NCBI GenBank assembly: GCA_034434635.1
Contig: DAOTYX010000062.1
Coordinates: forward strand, 1 to 23,458
Source of the DNA: DAOTYX01 sp034434635
Lineage (GTDB): Bacteria > Chloroflexota > Anaerolineae > B4-G1 > DUEL01
Direction: 5' to 3'
DNA length: 23,458 nucleotides
Positions 6,910-13,718 of the stretch are shown here, piece after piece. The notes below the pieces were generated by a model. The model did not search any database and was not told the origin of the DNA. It saw nothing but the letters and a program-made list of their open reading frames with translations. Every line of letters starts with the position of its first letter. The stretch's first letter is position 1. The position numbers and the translations under genes are program-made.

Positions 6910-8562
6910 ATGCCTGCACAGGAACTGGTCGAACTGCTGAAAGAGGTGCCGCTCTTCTCCCGCCTCGAGAGGCGGGAACGGCGCGCGTTGGCCGAGCGCC
7001 TCCACTATGAGGAGCACCCCAAGGGCGTGGTCATCTACCATCAGGGGGACACGGGCGACCTGCGTTACTTTATCGTCGCAAAGGGAACCCTTCGCCTGCA
7101 ACGGGTGGACGCCGAGGGGCGAGTCCTCGAGGTGGGCCGCCTGGAGCGGGGCGCGGCTTTCGGCGAGACCTCACTCCTGCTGGGCGATGCGCGCGACGTC
7201 ACGGTCGAGACGCTCGAGCCGACCGGCCTGTGGGCCATCACTAAAGAGGATTTCGATCGCCTGCTGAAAGCGATGCCGCAGATCGAGCGCCGGCTGCAGA
7301 TGCGACCCGACGTGGCCGAGCGGAGACGCTACCCTCGCTTTTCGTGGCTGGAACCCGGGGAATTGCCGCTCAAGATCGCGTACCGCCACCCGTACTTTCT
7401 GCTCGGACAGTTACTGTTCCCGGGTTTCCTCTTCCTGGCGCTCCTGACAGTTATTGCCTGGATCTTGATCAAGGGCATTTCCCCGTGGTGGGCCCTCCTC
7501 CCGGCACTGCTGGAGGTAGTCCTGCTTCTGGTCGCTCTCTATATCTACATAGATTGGAAAAACGATGTCTATCTGGTCACCAATCAACGGGTGATCAGCC
7601 GTGAGCGAAAGGGGCTCTTCCGCGAGAGTTTCGCCGCCGCCCCGCTGGCGATGGTCCAGGACATCTCGCAGGTGCAGCTCGGCGTGATGTCGCGCATCTG
7701 GTCCTACGGCGACCTGATCGTCGAGACGGCAGGGGAGAAGGGACAGGTGGCTTTCCGCGCCATACCCGATCCGGGCGGGATGCGGGACTTCATCTTCAGC
7801 CAGATCGAACGGACACGGGCGCGCGCCCGGGCGGAAGAGCGGCTCGCCATCCGCCGGGAGATGCGCCATCACTTTCTCGAGGAGGAGATGGAGGAACCCA
7901 AGCCGTCGGCCCCCGCCGCGCCGTCGCCCCGCACGACTCCCGGCTGCCTGCTCTGGCTCACGAGCCTCATCCCCAGGTCCTCTCACCGCGAGGGAGCGAC
8001 GGTCACCTGGCGCAAGCACTGGACAGTGCTGGCGGCGAAGATATGGCTGCCGACGTTGCTCTTGATTGGCATCATCGTCGCCGCGGCGGTGCTGATACCT
8101 GGCCTCCAAGAGGAAGAGCGGCAGCACCTCGTTCTCGCCCTGGCGGCTCTGGGGGCCTTCATCGTCACCCCCTGGCTGCTCTGGCAACTCCAGGACTGGC
8201 AGAACGACCTCTATCAGGTAACCCCCACCCGCCTGATTGACATCGAGCGGACGCCTCTCCTCCTCCGCGAACAGCGGAGAGAGACGCGGCTGGATCGCAT
8301 CACCAACGTCCGCTTCGACCAATCCTTCCTGGGCAAGATATTGGGCTTCGGCGATGTGGTGGTGGAGACGGCGGCAGGCACCTTCTACCTGAACAAAGTA
8401 GCCAACCCTCGCGGGGTGCAGGCGGAGATCTTCAGCCACATCGAGGCGTTCCAGCGCAGCCGGCAACAACAAGAGGCACGGCAACGCCGGGCAGAGATGT
8501 TGGACTGGTTCGGCGTCTATGACGAGATCCGTCGCGGTCGTCCACCGACCGAGACGACGTGA
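6910..8562 (+). CDS. Cyclic-nucleotide-binding domain fused to two membrane-linked bacterial PH-like domains
   Basis: 550 residues. Residues 10-130 form a CRP-type nucleotide-binding domain (VPLFSRLERRERRALAERL, YHQGDTGDLRYFIVAKGTL, then the phosphate-binding loop FGETSLLLGDARDVTV at 84-99, which keeps the conserved arginine). Two membrane helices follow (about 162-187 and 193-214), then a PH-like domain (215-300, with the hallmark DWKNDVYLVTNQRVISRERK). A charged linker (300-365) leads to two more helices (378-398, 405-427) and a second PH-like domain (428-512, DWQNDLYQVTPTRLIDIER). There is no DNA-binding domain, so it is not a CRP-like regulator. I infer a ligand-gated membrane scaffold. 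The frame is open from a GTG at 6889, but the promoter spacing favours ATG 6910, or GTG 6907, as a leaderless start. It is followed after 14 nt by peptide deformylase. Confidence 0.88.
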   Translation: MPAQELVELLKEVPLFSRLERRERRALAERLHYEEHPKGVVIYHQGDTGDLRYFIVAKGTLRLQRVDAEGRVLEVGRLERGAAFGETSLLLGDARDVTVETLEPTGLWAITKEDFDRLLKAMPQIERRLQMRPDVAERRRYPRFSWLEPGELPLKIAYRHPYFLLGQLLFPGFLFLALLTVIAWILIKGISPWWALLPALLEVVLLLVALYIYIDWKNDVYLVTNQRVISRERKGLFRESFAAAPLAMVQDISQVQLGVMSRIWSYGDLIVETAGEKGQVAFRAIPDPGGMRDFIFSQIERTRARARAEERLAIRREMRHHFLEEEMEEPKPSAPAAPSPRTTPGCLLWLTSLIPRSSHREGATVTWRKHWTVLAAKIWLPTLLLIGIIVAAAVLIPGLQEEERQHLVLALAALGAFIVTPWLLWQLQDWQNDLYQVTPTRLIDIERTPLLLREQRRETRLDRITNVRFDQSFLGKILGFGDVVVETAAGTFYLNKVANPRGVQAEIFSHIEAFQRSRQQQEARQRRAEMLDWFGVYDEIRRGRPPTETT

Positions 8563-8576
8563 CAAGGAGTTCTTGG

Positions 8577-9116
8577 ATGAGCCTACGGCAGATCATCTTC
8601 TCCGACAACCCTCTCCTGCGCGAGAAATCGCGCCGCGTGCCGCGCGTCACGCCGGAGATCGAACGGTTGATCGAGGACATGTTCGAGACCATGCGCGCCA
8701 ATGGGGGTGTGGGACTGGCCGCGGTGCAGGTGGGCGCGCCGCTGCGCGTCATCACCATCGAAATCCCTGAGGACCTGGAGGATCCCGACGCCGGAGTCTC
8801 TTTCGCGCTGCTCAACCCGGACCTGGCCCGTGTGTCGAAGGAGACGGAGGAGGGGACTGAGGGCTGCCTGTCGGTGCCCGGCTGGGCCGGCACGGTCGAG
8901 CGGCACGTCGAGGTGACGGTGAAGGGGTTGAATGCTCAGGGTAAGCCCGTGCGCCGGCGCGCGCGAGGCTACCTGGCGCGCGTCCTGCAACACGAGATTG
9001 ACCACCTCAACGGGGTGTTGTTCATTGACCGGGCCAGCGAGATCTGGCCGGTGGAGGAGGGGGAAGAAGAGGCCGCCGAAACGGCGGATGCCGAACGGCG
9101 GGGCGCGATGACATAA
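8577..9116 (+). CDS. def: Peptide deformylase
   Basis: 179 residues. Removes the formyl group from the N-terminal methionine of nascent proteins, using a metal held by one Cys and two His. All three family motifs are present: GVGLAAVQ (44-51), EGCLS with ligand C97 (95-99) and QHEIDH (138-143) with both histidines and the catalytic Glu140. Motif 1 carries Val where most deformylases have Pro (GxGLAAPQ), a known type of variation that leaves the active-site Gln51 in place. The acidic C-terminal tail (EEGEEEAAETADAERR) is not part of the fold. The ATG at 8577 has AAGGAG 7 nt upstream and is preferred over an in-frame GTG at 8559. The gene follows the cNMP-PH gene by 14 nt and is probably cotranscribed from 6873-6901. 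Confidence 0.95.
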   Translation: MSLRQIIFSDNPLLREKSRRVPRVTPEIERLIEDMFETMRANGGVGLAAVQVGAPLRVITIEIPEDLEDPDAGVSFALLNPDLARVSKETEEGTEGCLSVPGWAGTVERHVEVTVKGLNAQGKPVRRRARGYLARVLQHEIDHLNGVLFIDRASEIWPVEEGEEEAAETADAERRGAMT

Positions 9117-9162
9117 CCCTCTGACAACTGCCTGCCCACCCTCCCGCAGGTTCGGGCTCGAA

Positions 9163-11328
9163 TCACGGCGGCGGCTCGAACCGGCTCAGCCCGCTGCCGC
9201 CAGTGGCGAACCAGAAGCGCCCCTGCCGGTCCTGCAAGATGGCCGTCACCTGCCCGGTGACCAGCCCGGAGTTGCGCGGCGTGTAGATCTGCCACTGCGC
9301 GCCGTCGAAGGCGGCCACCGCCCCGCCGGGTTGGTTGGGCATCTCTGCCGCCGACCATACCCGCCCCTGGTCATCCACGGCCAGCGCCACGACGGAGTTC
9401 CACGGCAGTTCGGAGTTGCCGGTGCGGAAGCACTCCCACCCCTCCGATGCAAACCGACACAGCCCGCCGCCGCCCGTACCAGCCCACACCCCGCCCTGCG
9501 GATCGGTGACCAGCGCCAGGATGCTCTCGGAGTCGAGACCGGGGGTGGCGGCCGTGTAGGTGATCCAGGCTGGCCCGGTGCCGGTCAGGTCGAGCACCGC
9601 CAGCCCACGCTCCGTGCCCATCCAGGCTCGTCCCTCCGCGTCCACGGTCAGCGCCAGCACCGTCTCGCTCTGAAGCCCGGCCTGCAGAGGAGAGAAGGCC
9701 TGCCAGGCCGTCCCGTCCCACACCGCCGCGCCGCGCCGTGTGCCCACCCACAGCGGGCCGCGCGGGTCGGCGGCCAGGGCCCGCACGCGCGCCTCCGGCA
9801 GGCCCATCTCGGCGGCCGTGAAGGAGCGCCACTCCTCCCCTTCCACCACGTTCACCCCACTCTCGGTGCCGATCCACATCCGCCCCCCGCTGTCCAGCGC
9901 CAGCGCGGTGACGCGGTTGTCGCTGAGGGGGGAGTTGTTGGCGTATAGAAAGGTGGCCTGATCGCCCTCGAAGAGGGTGATGCCGCTGCGCGTGCCCACC
10001 CAGACCCTGCCCGCACCGTCCAGAGCCAGCGCGGTGACCATATCGCCGCTGATCTCCCCCTCGGCCATCGTGTATGTGGTCCAACCACGCACCTGTCGGC
10101 TGCGCTCGACGCGCACGGCGACGTAGCCCACGGTGTAGAGCGTCACCAGCACGATCACAGCGATGATCAACCCACGGCTCGGTTTGATCCAGAACTCCCT
10201 GTCGGGCAGGTAGTAGGCGATACGCTCCCAGGTCTCCTCGTCGAAACGCAGCCGATACCGCTCGGCCACCGCCTGGGCGATCGCGCCGGCGGAGAGGCAC
10301 AGCGCCGGGGTGATGATGAGGGTGTATTGCGGCCATTTGGTGGGCCAGATGAACAGGAGGAACCAGCCCCACACGAGCCAGGCGAAGTACAGCCGGTTCT
10401 GCCGGAAGAGGAAGGGCAGCCCCACCAGGCTGAGCAGGAAAGTGAGGATGTCGAACGGGAACCAGAACTGGCCGGGGTGCCAGACCCCCGCCCCGCTCAT
10501 CCACAGCAGCGGCTGATACCAGGGGTAGTCGTAGCGGGCGACCTCCGCAGACTGCGTATAGCGGGTATGGAAGAGGAGCGAGTCCCGCAACCGGCCCACA
10601 GGGTCGGGCCACAGGATGGGATCGAGAGCGAAGAAGACCGCCAGTGCCAGCAGGCCATAGAGGAGGACGTTCCACGGGCGACGGCGCTGCTGCCAGAAGA
10701 CGAAGGGGAGCATCACCAACCCCGCAGCGGCGTAGTTGTACTTGGAGGCCGCAGCCAGGCCCAGCAACGCCGCCGAGAGCCAGAGCCAGCCGCCGGCCCG
10801 TCCGTCGGTGCGACGCAGGGCGCGGCCGCAGGACAGGATCGCCACGGTGATGGCGCAGGCAGGCACCGCTTCCAGGTAGATCTCCGAGGTGTACTTGGCG
10901 GTCATCGTGTGTACCGCCAGCAGGAGGCCAGAGAGGGGGTTGACCAGCGTCACGGCCAGCACCTGGAGCGCGCCGAAGAGGACGGAGACATAGCGGTTGA
11001 CCGCCAAACGGCCCAGCCGCGCGGCTTCGTCACCCCACTCGAGGAAGCCGGCCGGCGGGGCGAACGGCTGGTCGGGCGGGCCTGCTGCCCCTGCTGCCCA
11101 GAGCGCCAGCCCGTAGAGCAGTTTGACGAAGGCCGGGTGCTCAAGGGTGTAGGTGTATTGGGGAATCTGTTCCCACTCGCCGCGGGCCATCAGGCCGGCG
11201 TAGTAGGAAGCGGCCCAACTGTACACCGGCTCGTCGGCGTCCACCGGCAGGGAGCAGGCCAGGCTCACCCGCTGGGCCAGGCCCAGCAGGAGAATGAGCG
11301 CTACCAGAGCGACGCGGATGCGCTTCAT
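9163..11328 (-). CDS. GT-C-type (GT39/PMT-like) glycosyltransferase fused to an extracellular seven-bladed Reg_prop beta-propeller
   Basis: 721 residues. Residues 1-405 form a multi-span membrane domain. The first hydrophobic segment is followed by PVDADEPVYSWAASYYAGL (28-46), whose acidic pair fits the DE motif in the first outer loop of lipid-linked-sugar glycosyltransferases; EHPAFVKLLYGL (63-74) and SKYNYAA (195-201) also fit. The last membrane helix is about 386-405. Residues 414-721 contain seven repeats of the type RVTALALDxxGRxWVGTxxG (starting near 427, 470, 512, 553, 599, 642 and 690), as in the propellers of hybrid two-component sensors. The last repeat lacks its outer strand, and WTTYTMAEGE (416-425) before repeat 1 can supply it, so the ring looks complete. 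The propeller should face outward. The start has no clear Shine-Dalgarno site. Substrate and acceptor are unknown; a surface glycan sensor or cell-wall/protein glycosylation role is inference. Confidence 0.85.
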   Translation of the reverse strand: MKRIRVALVALILLLGLAQRVSLACSLPVDADEPVYSWAASYYAGLMARGEWEQIPQYTYTLEHPAFVKLLYGLALWAAGAAGPPDQPFAPPAGFLEWGDEAARLGRLAVNRYVSVLFGALQVLAVTLVNPLSGLLLAVHTMTAKYTSEIYLEAVPACAITVAILSCGRALRRTDGRAGGWLWLSAALLGLAAASKYNYAAAGLVMLPFVFWQQRRRPWNVLLYGLLALAVFFALDPILWPDPVGRLRDSLLFHTRYTQSAEVARYDYPWYQPLLWMSGAGVWHPGQFWFPFDILTFLLSLVGLPFLFRQNRLYFAWLVWGWFLLFIWPTKWPQYTLIITPALCLSAGAIAQAVAERYRLRFDEETWERIAYYLPDREFWIKPSRGLIIAVIVLVTLYTVGYVAVRVERSRQVRGWTTYTMAEGEISGDMVTALALDGAGRVWVGTRSGITLFEGDQATFLYANNSPLSDNRVTALALDSGGRMWIGTESGVNVVEGEEWRSFTAAEMGLPEARVRALAADPRGPLWVGTRRGAAVWDGTAWQAFSPLQAGLQSETVLALTVDAEGRAWMGTERGLAVLDLTGTGPAWITYTAATPGLDSESILALVTDPQGGVWAGTGGGGLCRFASEGWECFRTGNSELPWNSVVALAVDDQGRVWSAAEMPNQPGGAVAAFDGAQWQIYTPRNSGLVTGQVTAILQDRQGRFWFATGGSGLSRFEPPP

Positions 11329-11336
11329 CTTTGGGA

Positions 11337-11385
11337 GACCACGGACGATAGACCACAGACCACGGACCGTAGACCACGGACCACT
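11337..11385. repeat. Heptamer repeat array, left arm (7 units)
   Basis: Seven 7-bp units in perfect register, consensus GACCACG (units vary at the 3' positions, e.g. GACGATA, GACCACA, GACCGTA). It is the inverted counterpart of the right arm. Confidence 0.85.
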
Positions 11386-11410
11386 AACCGCCTATAGCGC
11401 TCTGCCGACA

Positions 11411-11508
11411 GTGGTCGGTCGTCTGTGGTCTGTGGTCACTCGTCTGTCGTCCGTGGTCCGTCGTCCGTCGTCCGTCGTCTGTGGTCCGTCGTCCGTCGTC
11501 CGTGGTGG
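11411..11508. repeat. Heptamer repeat array, right arm (14 units)
   Basis: Fourteen 7-bp units with no break in register, consensus GTSGTCC (GTCGTCC and GTGGTCC alternate irregularly). The last unit ends directly against the stop codon of the MalG-like gene (TAG read on minus, 11509-11511). With the left arm this makes an inverted pair around a 25-bp centre (11386-11410) that contains AGCGCT. Confidence 0.9.
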
Positions 11509-12351
11509 CTACCCCTTGACCCCGCCCATGGTCAGGCCCGACTCCAGGTACTTCTGCAACCAGAGGAAGAGGAGCACCACCGGGATGCTGACCAGCAGCG
11601 CGCCGGCGGCGTACTGCCCCCACGGGACGTTGAGATCGCTGGCCATCTGCGCCAGGGCGATGGGCAGGGTATAGCGCGGCTCCTGCCCCGCCAGGAGCAC
11701 CGAGGCCATGACGTACTCGTTCCACCCCGCCATGAAGCCGAACAGCGCCGTCGTGGCCAGGGCGGGGCGGGCCAGCGGCAGGGCGATGCGGATGAAGGAC
11801 TGGATCGGGCCGCAGCCGTCAATCATCCCCGCCTCTTCCAGGTCTATGGGTATCGTGTCGAAGTACCCCTTCAGGTTCCAGGTACAGAAAACCAGCGTGC
11901 CGGTGGAGTAGGCCAGGATCAGTCCCCATGGGCTGCCGTAGAGTCCCAAGCGGGTCAGGATCAGGGCGATCGGCACCAGCGCCAGCACGCCAGGGAAGGC
12001 CTGGACGGCCAGGAAGAGGATCAACCCGGCCTCGCGCCCCACAAAGCGAAAGCGAGAGAAGGCGAAAGCGCCACTGGTCGAGAGGCTCACGCAGGCAATG
12101 GTGGTCAGACCGGCGATGAACAGGCTGTTCTTGATCCAGATGGGGAAGGGCTTCTCGAACAGCATGATGCGGAAGTTCTCCCACGTTATCTCGGTGGGGA
12201 AGAACATGCCGGCCAGGTTGAGCGTGAACAGCCGCCCGCCCGGCCGCAGCGCTGCCAGGAAAGCGAACCAGATCGGGTAGAGCGAGAAGAGGACACCGAG
12301 AACGAGGATGGCGTAGGAAAAGATCAGGCTGAGCGTGCTGGGCCTTCTCAT
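11509..12351 (-). CDS. MalG-like sugar ABC transporter permease
   Basis: 280 residues, six predicted membrane helices (near 9-31, 75-97, 108-132, 142-160, 198-216 and 247-266). The EAA loop that docks with the ATPase reads EEAGMIDGCGPIQSFIRIALPL (172-193; E-A-x-x-x-D-G pattern conserved). The C-terminus TMGGVKG is the usual end of this family of carbohydrate permeases. The ATG at 12351 overlaps the MalF-like stop in an ATGA arrangement (4 nt), so translation is probably coupled. Its partner permease and a binding lipoprotein lie upstream; the ATPase is not in this operon, as is common where one shared MsiK/MalK-type ATPase serves several importers. Substrate is unknown beyond carbohydrate. 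Confidence 0.93.
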   Translation of the reverse strand: MRRPSTLSLIFSYAILVLGVLFSLYPIWFAFLAALRPGGRLFTLNLAGMFFPTEITWENFRIMLFEKPFPIWIKNSLFIAGLTTIACVSLSTSGAFAFSRFRFVGREAGLILFLAVQAFPGVLALVPIALILTRLGLYGSPWGLILAYSTGTLVFCTWNLKGYFDTIPIDLEEAGMIDGCGPIQSFIRIALPLARPALATTALFGFMAGWNEYVMASVLLAGQEPRYTLPIALAQMASDLNVPWGQYAAGALLVSIPVVLLFLWLQKYLESGLTMGGVKG

Positions 12352-13607
12352 TCGTACGCTCCTTTCGTGATGCGGGTCAGGCGCAGGCTGTAGAGAGTGG
12401 CCGCAAAGAGGATGATGAAGACGATCACCGCGAAGGCGCCGATCATGCCGTCATTGCGCTGTTGGAAGACCTGCTTGTAGGCATAGATCATCACGAACTC
12501 CGTCGCGCCGGGCACGCCTGCGCCGCGTAGCGGCCCGCCGCGCGTGATCAGCCAGACCGTGTTGAACATCTGGAAAGTGGTGATGGAACTCAGGACGATG
12601 GCCGGCATCACCGCCGGGCGCAGCAACGGCAGGGTGATGCGGGTCAGTTTCTGCAGCCATGTAGCCCCGTCCACCTCCGCCGCCTCGTACTGCTCCTGGG
12701 GAATAGACTGCAGCGCGCCGAGGATGATCACGGTGAAGAAGGGATAGGACATCCAGATGTTGACCAGCACCACAGCGAAGAAGGCCAGGTTCGGGTCCAG
12801 CAGCCACGACGGGCCGGGGAGCCCCATAAGCCGCAGCACCTGGTTGATGGTGCCCTGCTCGGCGCGGAAGAAGAATTGCCAGATGAGGGCACTGATGTAA
12901 CTGGGCACTGCCCAGGGGACGATGAGCAGGACCCGGAAAACCGGCTTGCCGCGCAGGTACGGATTGTTGAGCAGCAGCGCGAAGATCAGGCCGAAGATGA
13001 AGAAGAAGGGAATACAGGCGATCACATAGAGGACGGTCTTGAACATCACGAGGAAGAAGGGGCCGGTGTCATACAGCTGGGCGAGGGCCGCAGCCCCACG
13101 CAGCGGGCCGAACCACAGCACCACCGCCAGACCCGCCCCCACGATCCACCACCACCAGGTCGCCGGAGGGACCAGCGAGCGTTTCTGCACCCGATTGGCG
13201 GCGACCGCCACCACAATGAGCGGCGACATGATCAACACCAACCGGAGCAAGGCCAGCAGAGAGGGGAGCGTGAAGAGTTTTTCGAAAAGCCGGGCATAGT
13301 TGGCGTAAAACGGCTGCTGGATGCAGTGAAAACCCTGCAACGAGGGGTCGCAACAGAAGCCTGGGAAGACGGGACAGACCACATCCCAGACAAAGTTGCC
13401 GGTGACCGGATGCTGTTCGACAAACGCGGCCCGGTCTGCTTCGGGGAGCCGATAGACCTGATAGTGGTAGGTGTTGCGGTTGGTGAAGGAGATGTAGACG
13501 TTGTAGATGATGGGGAAGATGCTCAGCAGAAGGATACCGGCCAGAGTAGGAGCGATGAACAGAAGGATCAGCAGATACTTGCGCAGCCCACGATAGGTCG
13601 TGCCCAT
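12348..13607 (-). CDS. MalF-like sugar ABC transporter permease with an extra Cys-rich outer loop
   Basis: 419 residues. About eight membrane helices are visible (12-35, 118-138, 150-167, 188-213, 224-247, 275-297, 333-355, 388-409), more than the six of short MalF homologues. The EAA loop is EAAEVDGATWLQKLTRITLPLL (308-329). The outer loop after helix 1 (residues 42-115) carries four cysteines (78, 85, 86, 95; VVCPVFPGFCCDPSLQGFHC), possibly two disulfides. In E. coli MalF the large loop between helices 3 and 4 contacts the binding protein; here the enlarged loop is earlier. The ATG at 13607 has GGAGG 6 nt upstream, better than the frame-open start at 13637. It follows the binding-protein gene after a strong hairpin. 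Confidence 0.92.
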   Translation of the reverse strand: MGTTYRGLRKYLLILLFIAPTLAGILLLSIFPIIYNVYISFTNRNTYHYQVYRLPEADRAAFVEQHPVTGNFVWDVVCPVFPGFCCDPSLQGFHCIQQPFYANYARLFEKLFTLPSLLALLRLVLIMSPLIVVAVAANRVQKRSLVPPATWWWWIVGAGLAVVLWFGPLRGAAALAQLYDTGPFFLVMFKTVLYVIACIPFFFIFGLIFALLLNNPYLRGKPVFRVLLIVPWAVPSYISALIWQFFFRAEQGTINQVLRLMGLPGPSWLLDPNLAFFAVVLVNIWMSYPFFTVIILGALQSIPQEQYEAAEVDGATWLQKLTRITLPLLRPAVMPAIVLSSITTFQMFNTVWLITRGGPLRGAGVPGATEFVMIYAYKQVFQQRNDGMIGAFAVIVFIILFAATLYSLRLTRITKGAYE

Positions 13608-13675
13608 ACCACTCCTCCGCTGCGCCCCGCCATCCAAGAGGATCGGGGAGAGAGTACGACCAGGTTTTGAACAAG

Positions 13676-13705
13676 ACGGGGCGGGGGGGGAACCCCCCGC
13701 CCCGT
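13676..13705 (-). promoter_or_regulatory. Intercistronic 13-bp stem-loop between binding protein and permease
   Basis: ACGGGGCGGGGGG (13676-13688) pairs perfectly with CCCCCCGCCCCGT (13693-13705) around a 4-nt loop. On the minus transcript there is no U tract after it, so it is not a standard terminator. Such hairpins between a binding-protein gene and its permease genes are known to protect the upstream mRNA and reduce read-through, keeping binding protein in excess. Confidence 0.75.
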
Positions 13706-13718
13706 ACCAGGAGCGGTT

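Noticed and set aside
6769..7101. N-terminal extension of the ECF sigma factor
   Set aside because: It would cover the divergent promoter and overlap the cNMP-PH gene; the GTG at 6768 has a good ribosome site and gives a normal family length.
8559..8576. GTG start for peptide deformylase
   Set aside because: No ribosome site; the ATG at 8577 has AAGGAG at good spacing.
9117..9162. Bidirectional terminator between peptide deformylase and the glycosyltransferase-propeller gene
   Set aside because: Only a weak CCTGC/GCAGG pairing with a long loop and no T tract could be found.
11337..11508. CRISPR array
   Set aside because: Units are 7 bp and contiguous, without spacers, and the two arms are inverted.
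13676..13705. Rho-independent terminator after the binding-protein gene
   Set aside because: The stem is strong but is followed by CTTGTTC rather than a U tract, so it is listed as an intercistronic element.
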